A stretch of 64,000 nt of DNA from Pseudomonadota bacterium (GTDB taxonomy: Bacteria > Bdellovibrionota > Bacteriovoracia > Bacteriovoracales > Bacteriovoracaceae): positions 1 to 64,000 of the forward strand of contig JAIYDC010000029.1 in the NCBI GenBank assembly GCA_027487685.1, in the 5' to 3' direction. Positions 18,979 to 28,737 of this stretch are shown here, piece after piece. Position 1 is the stretch's first letter; every line of letters starts with the position of its first letter. The notes beneath the pieces are model-generated. The model did not search any database, was not told the origin of the DNA, and saw nothing but the letters and a program-made list of their open reading frames with translations. A program made the translations under genes and the position numbers.

Positions 18979-19000
18979 CTAGGCATCGCAGGATGCCTAG
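18979..19000. promoter_or_regulatory. Inverted repeat/hairpin in a divergent intergenic region
   Basis: CTAGGCATC-gcag-GATGCCTAG. Confidence 0.4.
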
Positions 19001-19090
19001 AGGTTCTTTTCTCAGGGTAAAGCGAGGCAAAATCTGCTAGCTCAAGGCGAGGTGCCCGAAGATGTGTTCTAATACTCTTAGGAGGAGTGA

Positions 19091-19474
19091 ATGAAGAAGA
19101 CCACGCGAGATTGTTTTTGCGCCCTATGCCGGTCACCCCGGAAGCTCCGCTACTCGCGGTACCTGACAACGCTCCACTATGGCCAGATCCTGGTCCTAGC
19201 TCTTGTCTTCACCTCTGCCACCTTTCCGCTTTTTGGCTGGAAGGGAGTGGGCTCACTTCCCCTGATCTGGGCGCTCTTTGAGAGCATCCACAAGTCGCTC
19301 TACCGCAAAGATCTGATGTGTCCTTATTGCGGCTTCGATCCGAAATGGTACAAAAAAGACGTCAAATTCGCCCGCCAGAAGGTCGAAGAGTTTCTGAAAC
19401 AAAACCCGGATAGCCCCGTTCTTCGACGAGTTGAGTCTCAATCCTCTGAGATTACTTACTCGCGATCGAATTAA
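19091..19474 (+). CDS. Small membrane protein with two Cys-x2-Cys pairs (zinc-ribbon-like)
   Basis: 127 aa; CALC near the N-term, hydrophobic segments, then CPYC in LMCPYCGFDPKWY; RBS ggagg. Confidence 0.7.
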   Translation: MKKTTRDCFCALCRSPRKLRYSRYLTTLHYGQILVLALVFTSATFPLFGWKGVGSLPLIWALFESIHKSLYRKDLMCPYCGFDPKWYKKDVKFARQKVEEFLKQNPDSPVLRRVESQSSEITYSRSN

Positions 19475-19665
19475 TTTTGGTGAGCCGCGCAAAAACTCAT
19501 TTGATTCCAGTATTTACCATCCGCTCTTTTGGTATCGTTCTTTCATCTGGTAAGGGTTAGAAAGGAAATAAACTTTTCCCATCACCCCTAACTGCGGTAA
19601 GAAAGGAAGAATAGGAAACCTTATAACACCAATCATTCGCATCCTATGCGACTAAGGAGCATTTC

Positions 19666-20124
19666 ATGAGCGTAAATAAAGTTATTTTACTCGGACGACT
19701 CGGGCAGGACCCTGAGCTTAAGTACACACCGGGAGGTTCTGCGGTTTGTAACTTCTCTCTCGCTACGACTGAGTCCTGGACAGACAAGGCCGGTCAGAAA
19801 CAAGAGAAGACCGAATGGCACCGTGTTGTTGTTTGGGGCAAGCTCGCTGAGCTCTGTAACCAATACCTCGCCAAGGGCCGGCAAGCTTTTCTTGAGGGGC
19901 GTCTGCAGACTCGCTCTTGGGATGATAAGGATGGAAATAAGCGCTACACCACTGAGATCCTGGCCTCGACGGTCCAGTTCATCGGGGGCCCTTCTGCCAA
20001 CGCGAACGCTGGTGCTAGTACCGGTGCTGGAGTCGATACGTCGTACTCTCAGGCCCCGGCCCGTGAGCAGGAGTATCAAGTTTCCTCTGACGCCTCTTTC
20101 GCTGCCGACGATATCCCGTTCTAG
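19666..20124 (+). CDS. ssb: Single-stranded DNA-binding protein
   Basis: 152 aa; [36 protein letters not shown]...[13 protein letters not shown], acidic tail DDIPF. Confidence 0.97.
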   Translation: MSVNKVILLGRLGQDPELKYTPGGSAVCNFSLATTESWTDKAGQKQEKTEWHRVVVWGKLAELCNQYLAKGRQAFLEGRLQTRSWDDKDGNKRYTTEILASTVQFIGGPSANANAGASTGAGVDTSYSQAPAREQEYQVSSDASFAADDIPF

Positions 20125-20152
20125 GCAAACGACACTGTCAAGAATTCTATTC

Positions 20153-20177
20153 AGGCCCACTTTTAAGTGGGCCTTTT
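20153..20177 (+). terminator. Rho-independent terminator after ssb
   Basis: AGGCCCAC-ttttaa-GTGGGCCT-TTT. Confidence 0.85.
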
Positions 20178-20234
20178 AATTTGAGTTTTAAATTGCCTTA
20201 CTCTATCCTCCCCTAAAAGTGCTATAATTGACTT

Positions 20235-21371
20235 ATGGACATGAAGACCAGTTTTTTTTCGGTCAGGCACGACCTTATTCCCAGTGAGGAACCTCTTCCT
20301 TTTGACCTCTTCGTGAACTCTTCCGTCGTGAAGGGCAAGGAGAAGTTCGTTCGCATTTTTCCATCCGGCGGAACGCTCCATCGGGATGAACTTGAAGAGT
20401 TTCACCGAAAGTACTTTCAGCTCTACATCCCGGAAGAGCAGAGGAAGAGTTTTCTTAAGGGCCTTGTGAAGTCTGGCGTCGATGACGTTCAAAAGACGAA
20501 TGTCCTCAAAGATGCTGCTCTCGATTACCTCAATAACATTTTCCATAAAGAGTTTTCCACTGAACTCCTGTCTGAGAACATTGAAGCGTGCCGCGAGGTC
20601 GTCGAGAATATGGTGGATGTACTTGATCACCATAATATCGACTCCCTTAGAACATTGATCGGAAATCTTTCGTTCCATGATTTCTACACCTTTGATCATT
20701 CCATCAATGTCTCTATGTATTGTATCCAGATCTACCGATCGGCGAACCCACGGGCGACACGCAGAGAACTTACCCACGTTGGCCTCGGCGGTCTTCTCCA
20801 CGACCTAGGTAAAATAAAAATCCCGACACACATCTTGAATAATCCTGGTGGGCTCTCAAACGAGGAGTACCAAACCATCAAGCGTCACCCTGATTACGGA
20901 CTGGATCTTCTCCTTAATGGCCACTGCGAGGTCGGAGGTGGTGTAGACCTGAAGATCATCGCCCGCGTGGTGCATGAACATCACGAGAACTTCGATGGGA
21001 CCGGCTATCCTAAGAAGCTCAAGGGGAAGGAAGAGATTCACCTTTATGCGCGAGTCTGTACAATCGCAGACTTCTTTGATGCGATTACGACCAAGCGCTC
21101 GTATAACGAAGTACTGTCGATCCAGGATGCGATGAATACCATGCGCAAGTTCCGGGGCATCAAGCTCGATCCAGACCTCTTCGATGTCTTTGACCGCCAC
21201 GTCCGGTACGTGCGCGCAGATAACTCAAAGGATCTTCGGCTTGCTGACTCCTTCGACCCAACCTTGCCTTATGCTAAGCTTCCGGTCGAGGAGATCAAGC
21301 GCACGGTGAAAGAGGCCGACTTTGGAAAAATTAAGGTCGTCGATCCAGATAAGAAGAAGCCCAAAAACTAA
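20235..21371 (+). CDS. HD-GYP domain protein (predicted cyclic-di-GMP phosphodiesterase)
   Basis: 378 aa; LLHDLGKIKIP and HEHHENFDGTGYPKKLKGKEEIHLYARVCTIADFFDAIT. Confidence 0.92.
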   Translation: MDMKTSFFSVRHDLIPSEEPLPFDLFVNSSVVKGKEKFVRIFPSGGTLHRDELEEFHRKYFQLYIPEEQRKSFLKGLVKSGVDDVQKTNVLKDAALDYLNNIFHKEFSTELLSENIEACREVVENMVDVLDHHNIDSLRTLIGNLSFHDFYTFDHSINVSMYCIQIYRSANPRATRRELTHVGLGGLLHDLGKIKIPTHILNNPGGLSNEEYQTIKRHPDYGLDLLLNGHCEVGGGVDLKIIARVVHEHHENFDGTGYPKKLKGKEEIHLYARVCTIADFFDAITTKRSYNEVLSIQDAMNTMRKFRGIKLDPDLFDVFDRHVRYVRADNSKDLRLADSFDPTLPYAKLPVEEIKRTVKEADFGKIKVVDPDKKKPKN

Positions 21372-21400
21372 AAAGGGATGAGTTTGCTCATCCCTTTTTA
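21370..21400. terminator. Bidirectional terminator between convergent genes
   Basis: AAAAAGGGATGAG-tttg-CTCATCCCTTTTT. Confidence 0.9.
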
Positions 21401-21421
21401 AAGAATAATACTGATTAGGAA

Positions 21422-21847
21422 TTACTGGTTCGTTGTCGGCTTTGTGGCCGGAACAGGTGCTGTTGGCGTGGAATTTGTAGCTGCCGGCCCATCTTGAACC
21501 TGAGAAGTCCCATCTCCAGCAGGAGCTGATTGAAGTCCTTTCTTATCAAGTGCCTGAACGTCAGAGTTGAGCGGGGCCGCCACTGGTGCTTCATTATCGA
21601 AGAGTGACCGTTTTGACTCACGCGACTTGATCGTAGTGAGGACAATCGAGTTAACCATGAAGCTTATCGCAAGTACCGAGGTAAGCTTGGTCATAAAGTT
21701 GCCCTTGGCAGAGCTTGAGAAGACGGCCTGAGAAGCACCCCCACCCATGACAGCTCCCATCTCTGCACCCTTTCCAAACTGAAGGAGAACAGCGGTAACG
21801 AGGAGGACGCAGATGATGACGTGAAAAACGATAAGGAAAGTAATCAT
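21422..21847 (-). CDS. secG: Preprotein translocase subunit SecG
   Basis: 141 aa; LQFGKGAEMGAVMGGGASQAVFSSSAKGNFMTKLT. Confidence 0.92.
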   Translation of the reverse strand: MITFLIVFHVIICVLLVTAVLLQFGKGAEMGAVMGGGASQAVFSSSAKGNFMTKLTSVLAISFMVNSIVLTTIKSRESKRSLFDNEAPVAAPLNSDVQALDKKGLQSAPAGDGTSQVQDGPAATNSTPTAPVPATKPTTNQ

Positions 21848-21905
21848 AGTGGTTTAAACTCCGGGTAAGAAAATTAGTTTTAGCAAAGCTCTTAAACAAA
21901 AACAA

Positions 21906-22634
21906 TTACATATCGCCACAAAGCGCTAAAAAATCCCTGGCCTTTAGACTCGCCCCACCAACGAGACCCCCGTCGATGTCCTTTTGTGCCAGTAATTCTT
22001 CTACGTTATCCGGTTTGACCGAGCCGCCGTAAAGGATTCTAGTTTGATGGCCAAAAGCAGGAAACTTGGCGGTCAGGATCGACCGGATGAACCCATGAAC
22101 CTCTTGTGCCTGGAGCGGAGATGCCGTTTTTCCAGTCCCGATCGCCCAAACGGGTTCGTAGGCGATGATAAGATTCTCTACTGTTGCTTTCGATTGGTCA
22201 TTCAGGCCCTGATGCAATTGATCTTCAATGAGAGAAAGGGTTAAACCCTGATCCCGTTCTTTCAGAGTCTCTCCCACGCAGTAGATGACCGTGAGGCCTT
22301 CATTAAGAGCGGTGGAAATCTTTGGATTGAGATTCCGAGAGTTCTCAGTAAAGTATTGCCGTCGCTCTGAATGGCCCAAAATGACGAAATGTCCGCCCAT
22401 CTCCTTGAACGTCCGAGGCGAGATCTCTCCGGTGTAGGCACCCTCGACGTGCTCTGAGCAGTTCTGGATCCCCGCTTTAAGTGGAGAGTTGATGACGAGT
22501 TTCACGTAAAGCGCCTGCGGGGCAATCCAAGCTTCGCGCCTACCGCTATACTTCGCCACGAACGCTTCGAGGTATTCGGTGCACTCCTTGCCGTTCTTGT
22601 TCATCTTCCAGTTACCCACCATCAGCTTCTTCAT
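21906..22634 (-). CDS. tpiA: Triosephosphate isomerase
   Basis: 242 aa; MVGNWKMNKNG, GHSERRQYF, AYEPVWAIGTGKTA, ILYGGSVKPDN. Confidence 0.97.
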   Translation of the reverse strand: MKKLMVGNWKMNKNGKECTEYLEAFVAKYSGRREAWIAPQALYVKLVINSPLKAGIQNCSEHVEGAYTGEISPRTFKEMGGHFVILGHSERRQYFTENSRNLNPKISTALNEGLTVIYCVGETLKERDQGLTLSLIEDQLHQGLNDQSKATVENLIIAYEPVWAIGTGKTASPLQAQEVHGFIRSILTAKFPAFGHQTRILYGGSVKPDNVEELLAQKDIDGGLVGGASLKARDFLALCGDM

Positions 22635-22636
22635 CG

Positions 22637-23824
22637 TTAGACTCCGAGTCTCAGGGCTTGAACACCTGGAAGCTCTCCCTTCTCAATGTACTCGAGAGAG
22701 GCTCCGCCACCAGTAGAGACATGAGAAAACTTATCCGCTTCTCCCGAAGCATGAACCGCTGCAACGGAGTCGCCGCCGCCTACAACAGAAAACGCCCTCG
22801 TCTCTGCGATGGTGTGGGCTATCGCCATGGTTCCCTTGGCAAAGTCGTTATTTTCAAAGAGCCCCATTGGCCCATTCCAGAAAATCGTCTTGGCCGTTCG
22901 GATATGATCTGCATAGGCCTTAATGGTAAGTGGCCCAATGTCGAGTCCAAGCTGTTCAGACGGAATGCTCTGACCAGGGCACGGGAGCGGCGGTCCTCCG
23001 AATTCTATTGCTGTGACATGATCCTTTGGAAGCTGGATCTTGCCACCACGATCTGCGATGAGCAGTTGCTTGGCGAGGGCAACGTCCTCAGCAGAGCAAA
23101 GAGATTTGCCAACTTCATACCCCTTGGCCTTGAGGAAGGGGTAGGCCATGGCCCCGCCAATCAGCAGTGTGTCTACAAGGACGAGCATCTTTTCAATCGT
23201 TTTGATTTTGTCTGAAACCTTTGCGCCTCCGATGATGGCCACAAATGGTTTAGCCGGTTTTTCAAGAAGCGCCCCGAGTGAATCGATTTCTTTTTTCATC
23301 AACAGGCCTGGATAAGCACGGTTTTTAAAGAAAGCATTGATCGCATAGGTGGATGCGTGCTTTCTATGGGCCGCTCCGAAAGCATCATTGACGTAGATGT
23401 CCCCATACTGGGAGAGCTTCTCTGCCAGTTCCATATCATTCTTTTCTTCACCTGGATGGAACCGGACGTTCTCCAGGAGCACGAGCTTAGTCTCAGGAAG
23501 AAGCAGAAGGTTTTTAACGCCGTTGTCGACCGGTGACTCGGAAAGGATGACGTCTATCCCTAGCTTTTGCGCCAGGTAGGAAGCGACGGGCTCCAGGGAG
23601 TACTTGGGATTCGGTTCTCCGTCCGGTCGGCCTAAGTGGCTAATCATGACAATCTTAGTTACCCCTTTTTCGAGGAGCAGCTGGATGGTAGGGATCGCAA
23701 GGTCAATGCGGCTCGCATCCGTGATGGTCCGCGGTTCCGTTTTGGTGAGAGGAACGTTGAAGTCGAAGCGCGCTACGACCTTCTTGCCTTTGAGGTCTGC
23801 GTCCTGAAGCGACTTAAGATGCAT
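22637..23824 (-). CDS. pgk: Phosphoglycerate kinase
   Basis: 395 aa; VVARFDFNVPL, ISHLGRPDG, NDAFGAAHRKHAST, GGGDSVAAV, VSTGGGASLEYI. Confidence 0.97.
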   Translation of the reverse strand: MHLKSLQDADLKGKKVVARFDFNVPLTKTEPRTITDASRIDLAIPTIQLLLEKGVTKIVMISHLGRPDGEPNPKYSLEPVASYLAQKLGIDVILSESPVDNGVKNLLLLPETKLVLLENVRFHPGEEKNDMELAEKLSQYGDIYVNDAFGAAHRKHASTYAINAFFKNRAYPGLLMKKEIDSLGALLEKPAKPFVAIIGGAKVSDKIKTIEKMLVLVDTLLIGGAMAYPFLKAKGYEVGKSLCSAEDVALAKQLLIADRGGKIQLPKDHVTAIEFGGPPLPCPGQSIPSEQLGLDIGPLTIKAYADHIRTAKTIFWNGPMGLFENNDFAKGTMAIAHTIAETRAFSVVGGGDSVAAVHASGEADKFSHVSTGGGASLEYIEKGELPGVQALRLGV

Positions 23825-23847
23825 GGTGAGCTCCGCGGGTGAGGTGG

Positions 23848-24876
23848 TTAAAGTTTTTGGCCGATGTAAACGGCAAGGTCGACGACTCGGTTGGAAAATC
23901 CGACCTCGTTGTCATACCAGCTCACGATCTTAGCAGTGTTTCCGATAACGTTCGTTAGCTTGGCGTCGAGGAAAGATGATTCTGTGGCGCCCATGTAATC
24001 CATGGAAACCAGCTCTTCCTCGGTATAGCCAAGAATACCCTTCAGGTAAGTTTCAGAGGCCAGCTTCATAGCGGCGTTGATCTCATCTTTGGTCGCCTTT
24101 TTTTCCAGCACGACTGTGAGATCGACCATTGAGACGTCGGGGGTCGGAACGCGGACAGCGTAACCATCGAGCTTGCCCTTAACCTCCGGAATAACTTCTC
24201 CGAGTGCCTTGGCGGCGCCAGTGGAAGTCGGAATCATCGAAAGGTTCGCGGCCCGTGCTCGGCGAAGATCGTCGTGGGCGTTATCGAGGAGGTTCTGATC
24301 GGAGGTGTAAGCGTGAACCGTTGTCATAAGGCCATTCACGATACCGAACTGCTCGTTGAGGACTTTTACTAGGGGAGCTAGACAGTTCGTGGTGCATGAA
24401 GCATTTGATATCACGTGGTGCTTAGTCCCGTCGTACTTCTCGTGGTTGATTCCCATGACGAATGTTCCGTCCAGGTCTTTGCCGGGAGCGCACATGATGA
24501 CTTTCTTCACGGTGCCGCGCAAGTGTGCGCTAAGGCCGGCCTTGTCTTTAAATCTTCCCGTGGCATCAATGACGACCTGTGCGCCAACTGATGACCAGTC
24601 AATTTCTTCAGGGTTCTTATTGTTAAAGAACTTAATCTTTTTTCCATTGTAATTCATCTCACGCGCCTCGGCGTTAAAGCTGAAGTCGCCTTCCAGACGC
24701 CCATGGAGTGAGTCGAAACGCAGGAGGTGCACATACGGCTTTGGCTCCCCGGGATTGTTAACAGCGACGATTTCTATGTGGGCATCGATATTCTTGGCGA
24801 CCCGGTTGAAGTACGCGCGCAGGATAGTTCGGCCGATGCGACCAACGCCGTTGACTCCAATTTTTACTGTTTTCAT
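23848..24876 (-). CDS. gap: Glyceraldehyde-3-phosphate dehydrogenase
   Basis: MKTVKIGVNGVGRIGRTILRA, ISNASCTTNCLAPL, WYDNEVGFSNRVVDL; ATG at 24876. Confidence 0.97.
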   Translation of the reverse strand: MKTVKIGVNGVGRIGRTILRAYFNRVAKNIDAHIEIVAVNNPGEPKPYVHLLRFDSLHGRLEGDFSFNAEAREMNYNGKKIKFFNNKNPEEIDWSSVGAQVVIDATGRFKDKAGLSAHLRGTVKKVIMCAPGKDLDGTFVMGINHEKYDGTKHHVISNASCTTNCLAPLVKVLNEQFGIVNGLMTTVHAYTSDQNLLDNAHDDLRRARAANLSMIPTSTGAAKALGEVIPEVKGKLDGYAVRVPTPDVSMVDLTVVLEKKATKDEINAAMKLASETYLKGILGYTEEELVSMDYMGATESSFLDAKLTNVIGNTAKIVSWYDNEVGFSNRVVDLAVYIGQKL

Positions 24877-25036
24877 AGGACTCCTCATGTCACGGATGTG
24901 ACGAACGGTAAGATTCAAAACTAAGATATTTTAAGCGTTTAGAACATACTCCAAGCGAGAGGTTTTGTGTAGCGAATTCAAGGAGATCAGTGTAGTGTCA
25001 AGTTCTTGTTTTAGGTACTTAACGCTTGAGGCTACT

Positions 25037-26170
25037 ATGACAAAACTCTTTATTTCCGACTTGCAAGGTAAGGATGAATTTGAATCGATCTTCCTCGTGA
25101 AGTTGATCAATACCATGGAAGACAAGAGTGGTAAGCGGTACTTCAACATTATTCTTGCCGACTCCTCCGGCGACCTCGAGTCCCGTCTGTGGCAATACTC
25201 ACCAGAGGTCGAAGCTGCGATTGTTAAAAATTCATTCGTGCGCGTGCGGGGAAAGCTTAATTTCTATCAGGGCCGCCGCCAGTGCATCGTGGCCCAGATG
25301 GTGAAGGTATCTGAAACGGAAGTTAACGTCGACGACTTCATCATGAAGGCGGCCGGCGATCCAGAAGGGATGTATCAGAGGCTTTTGGTTATAATCGATG
25401 GTCTTACGGACGTTTACATCCGCGACCTCCTCAGGAATATTGTTACTGACGGTGAGATCGCCCGGCGCCTGAAGGTCTGGCAGGCCGGAAAGACCATCCA
25501 TCATGCTTACCGTTCGGGTCTTCTTGAGCATATACTTTCTTGTACGGAACTCGCCCTTACTCTGTCGAAGCACTACCGCGTTAACGAGAACTACGTCGTC
25601 GCGGGATGTATCCTCCATGATCTTTGTAAAATCTACGAGCTCACCGACGGAGTTACCGTCGACTACACCGAGGAAGGTAAGCTTGTAGGCCACCTCGTGA
25701 AAGGTCTTGAACTTGTCGATCGGTTTTCATACAAGATCCGGAATTTCCCTCATTACCTGAAGCTTCATCTCAAGCACATTCTCCTTTCTCATCATGGGGA
25801 ATACGAATACGGCTCCCCGAAGATTCCGCAGACCTCTGAAGCCTACCTTGTGCACCTGATCGATCTCATGGATTCCAGGATGGGTGCTCTGGAGCAAATC
25901 CGGAAGAGTGATTCGACAACGGGCCATTGGTCTGGCTTCGTTAAGCATCTAGACCGGATCGTTTACAAATCCGAGCTCCCTTTCTATCCAGAGTACGTTG
26001 ATGACGAGGGCCATAGCGAAGAACACCGCGAGGCGAGGCGTTCCGAAATTGCGCCGAAGGCCGGAGTCCGAGCACCTTCTGACCATGGGCCAAAAACCGG
26101 CGCCAAAGGGCAGCCCGATCCAAAGACGAGCCTTGGGAAGATCCTTGGAAACTTTAAGGTCGATTCTTAG
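25037..26170 (+). CDS. OB-fold/HD domain 3'-5' exoribonuclease YhaM-like protein
   Basis: MTKLFISDLQGKDEFESIFLVK... OB domain followed by HHAYRSGLLEHILSC...GCILHDLCKIYEL...ILSHHGEYEYGSPKIPQTSEAYLVHLIDLMDSRM; ATG at 25037. Confidence 0.85.
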   Translation: MTKLFISDLQGKDEFESIFLVKLINTMEDKSGKRYFNIILADSSGDLESRLWQYSPEVEAAIVKNSFVRVRGKLNFYQGRRQCIVAQMVKVSETEVNVDDFIMKAAGDPEGMYQRLLVIIDGLTDVYIRDLLRNIVTDGEIARRLKVWQAGKTIHHAYRSGLLEHILSCTELALTLSKHYRVNENYVVAGCILHDLCKIYELTDGVTVDYTEEGKLVGHLVKGLELVDRFSYKIRNFPHYLKLHLKHILLSHHGEYEYGSPKIPQTSEAYLVHLIDLMDSRMGALEQIRKSDSTTGHWSGFVKHLDRIVYKSELPFYPEYVDDEGHSEEHREARRSEIAPKAGVRAPSDHGPKTGAKGQPDPKTSLGKILGNFKVDS

Positions 26171-26226
26171 CCTAATTTCGAGATGGCCACGTGCCGGAGT
26201 TGTTCACTGGCAAGATTTCCTCAGAT

Positions 26227-26997
26227 TTATAAGAGCTTCGGAAAGCAGCGTAGTGAATTTTGATAAACTTCGGCTTCAAGGCGAGTCGGATCTGCGCCTT
26301 TGAGCTCGGCGATCTTCGCCGCTACAAAGGGTAGATAATAGGGCGCGTTTTCCTTGCCCCGGTGGGGTACAGGTGTCAGGAACGGGGAGTCGGTTTCAAA
26401 CAGGATTCGATCTGTGGGCGTGAGTTTCACAACATCCTGAACGCTCTGCGCTTTTTTGAACGTCACGATCCCGTTAAAGCCGATAAAAAAACCTTCGGCG
26501 AGGATGAACTCAGCGAGGTTCGCGCTCGAGGTGAAGCTGTGGATCACCCCTTTGCGCAGAAGTGTGCGGGAAAAATTGCGAAGGATCGCCTGAGTGTCCT
26601 CTTCTGCGTCCCTAGTATGGATCACTACCGGCAGGTCATGGTCTACTGCTAGCTGGAGCTGTCGTTCAAACTGGACTCTTTGAACTTCCGGAGGCGAGTT
26701 GTTGTAGTGGTAGTCCAGACCAATTTCACCAACGGCCACCATTTTCGGATGGGTCGCTCGGGCCGAGATCTTCTCGAACTCTATCTGTGTTGCGGCCTTC
26801 GCATCGTGGGGATGAATACCCTGGGTGAAGTAGACCTCCGGATACATATCCGCGAGGTCTCGCACAGGATCTAGGTTCTCTGGATCTACGCCGATCGTGA
26901 CCACTTTGCTGATCCCCGCCTCCGCGATTTTCTCGCGGAGCTCGGCAAAGGGGAGTGCCTTCAGGTAGTCAAGATGGCAATGGGTCTCGATCAGCAT
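26227..26997 (-). CDS. TatD family hydrolase (metal-dependent DNase)
   Basis: 256 aa; ETHCHLDYLKALPF, GIHPHDA, VAVGEIGLDYHY, VIHTRDAEEDT, ETDSPFLTPVPHRGKENAP. Confidence 0.93.
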   Translation of the reverse strand: MLIETHCHLDYLKALPFAELREKIAEAGISKVVTIGVDPENLDPVRDLADMYPEVYFTQGIHPHDAKAATQIEFEKISARATHPKMVAVGEIGLDYHYNNSPPEVQRVQFERQLQLAVDHDLPVVIHTRDAEEDTQAILRNFSRTLLRKGVIHSFTSSANLAEFILAEGFFIGFNGIVTFKKAQSVQDVVKLTPTDRILFETDSPFLTPVPHRGKENAPYYLPFVAAKIAELKGADPTRLEAEVYQNSLRCFPKLL

Positions 26998-28146
26998 TTA
27001 GTTCCCATTGAGAATGTCCTCAAAGATGGCGAAGAACTGACCATTGGGAATAGTCCCTTCGATCTTCTTTCCATTGACGATGAGAGTTGGTGTGGACTTA
27101 ATATTAAATTTTGCACCCTGATTGATCATCCCGATCACTGTATCATTCAGCTCTTTGCGCTCAAGGCATCCTGAGAGACCATGTCTTTTTGAGATATCCA
27201 CGAGAGCACCGCTGTCGAGCTTATCCTGGTTTGCGAAAATGTCATCGTGCACTTCCACGAATTTTTTCTGATCGCAGGCCGCCACAACCGCGGCGTCGCA
27301 GGCGCTCTGGTGGAAGCGGCCCTTGACGTTAGAGTTACATTTGGCGTCCAAAGGGTAGAACATATATTGAACGTTGATCTTCTTGCCGTAGCGACGGACA
27401 AGCTGAGGGATTTGATCAGCGACGACCTTGCAGAACGGGCACTGAAAGTCAGAGAAGACTGTGATCCTGATCGGTGCATCCAACCAATTGGTTGTGGCCA
27501 TGTGGATCTTATAAGGCGATTCAGCGTCCGGCTCTCCGAGGTCCTGAAGAGTTCGGAACTGACTTACAATACTCGCGCTAAGCTTGGAATTCGTATCCTC
27601 CTTACCTTTCGTAGTCTGGTACATAAATGCCGAGCCCGCAACGAGGATAACACCCCAAAAGGCGGTGATTTTGATGTCCGGTACCCAGGAGTTGATCCCG
27701 TGTTTCCAAAGGAGAAATGCTGCTACGCCGGACAGTGCGTAGTAGAGCGTACAAAAGGGGCAAAGGCTCCCAAGAGCGGCAAGGGAAAAGACGAAAAGGG
27801 CCAAGCAGCCGATGAAGTTGTACTTCGCAACGGCGCTGGCAGTTTTCTCCAGCGCTTCTCCTGGCATGAGGCTCGTGAAAAGGAATAGGACTCCGACCAC
27901 GAGGCCGAAGAAAGAAATCGGAATACCGGCCAGATTTGAGAGCTTGGAGTAAGTGGCGGCGTCACAGTTAAAAAAGCTCGAGATGTCGCACAGGCTGCCA
28001 GCTCCACCGAGCTTTGTCGGGTAAAGAACGTCGTAGAAATGAACGGTGAGGTATATACTCACGGCGATCATCGCGACGGAGTTCATGATGAAAAGAAAGT
28101 TTTTCCCGCTTATCCCTTCGAGGGTCAGGTTTTTTTTCTGGTCCAT
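26998..28146 (-). CDS. VKOR-DsbA fusion: vitamin K epoxide reductase domain + thioredoxin-like domain
   Basis: 382 aa; SLCDISSFFNCDAATYSKL...GSLCPFCTLYYALSG (VKOR) then VFSDFQCPFCKVVADQIPQLV (DsbA-like). Confidence 0.9.
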   Translation of the reverse strand: MDQKKNLTLEGISGKNFLFIMNSVAMIAVSIYLTVHFYDVLYPTKLGGAGSLCDISSFFNCDAATYSKLSNLAGIPISFFGLVVGVLFLFTSLMPGEALEKTASAVAKYNFIGCLALFVFSLAALGSLCPFCTLYYALSGVAAFLLWKHGINSWVPDIKITAFWGVILVAGSAFMYQTTKGKEDTNSKLSASIVSQFRTLQDLGEPDAESPYKIHMATTNWLDAPIRITVFSDFQCPFCKVVADQIPQLVRRYGKKINVQYMFYPLDAKCNSNVKGRFHQSACDAAVVAACDQKKFVEVHDDIFANQDKLDSGALVDISKRHGLSGCLERKELNDTVIGMINQGAKFNIKSTPTLIVNGKKIEGTIPNGQFFAIFEDILNGN

Positions 28147-28149
28147 TCG

Positions 28150-28731
28150 TTATCCTTTTATGTAGAGATTCCAGTTTCGGTCAGGGGTCTTGTCCCGGCG
28201 GTAGCTGTGGAGTTCAGGGTTACAGCATGTGCAGACGGGAGCGATGCTCACGATAAGAGACGGAAAGGCGATCAGAAGTTGGCGCTTCGCCTCCTCCTGA
28301 AGATTAAAGCTGAATCGGTCTCCCTGCTGGTGGAACCAGGGGCTCTCAGGAAAATTCTGCTGAAAGTCCGAGGAGACTTCAAAGCAACACTCGTGAATAG
28401 AGGGGCCAATAAAAACTCGTTGCGGCCTTATCAGCTCAATTTCTGGCTTGGCAAGAATACCGCTATGCAGGCCCCGCCATCCGGCATGAAGCACAACGAC
28501 ACCGGTCTCACCCTCGATAACAATCGGGAGACAGTCCGCCGTCTTGATGGCAAGGGGACTTTCGAGTTCTTCCCAGGAGACGAGGATACCATCGGCTTCA
28601 CACGGGAGAGTGTATAGTGTCGCTACGTCGATGCCGTGGACCTGAGTTACCTGCAAACAGTGCATGTCCGGTTTGCGGGTCCAGGTTTCGAAGCGGCCGC
28701 GGGTGAGGAGTTCAGTGAAGACGACGTCCAT
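28150..28731 (-). CDS. pgeF: YfiH/PgeF family protein (laccase-domain, purine nucleoside phosphorylase-like)
   Basis: 193 aa; QVTQVHGIDV, AIKTADCLPI, VVLHAGWRGL, IGPSIHECCFEV. Confidence 0.88.
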   Translation of the reverse strand: MDVVFTELLTRGRFETWTRKPDMHCLQVTQVHGIDVATLYTLPCEADGILVSWEELESPLAIKTADCLPIVIEGETGVVVLHAGWRGLHSGILAKPEIELIRPQRVFIGPSIHECCFEVSSDFQQNFPESPWFHQQGDRFSFNLQEEAKRQLLIAFPSLIVSIAPVCTCCNPELHSYRRDKTPDRNWNLYIKG

Positions 28732-28737
28732 AGGGCC

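Noticed and set aside
18389-18982. 197-aa plus-strand ORF opposite the Tad-like gene
   Set aside because: Antisense to the 5' part of a coherent TadE/G-like protein; no protein-family signal.
27247-27888. 213-aa plus-strand ORF antisense to the VKOR-DsbA gene
   Set aside because: Fully overlaps a well-supported minus-strand gene and its translation has no family-like pattern; a codon-bias shadow ORF.
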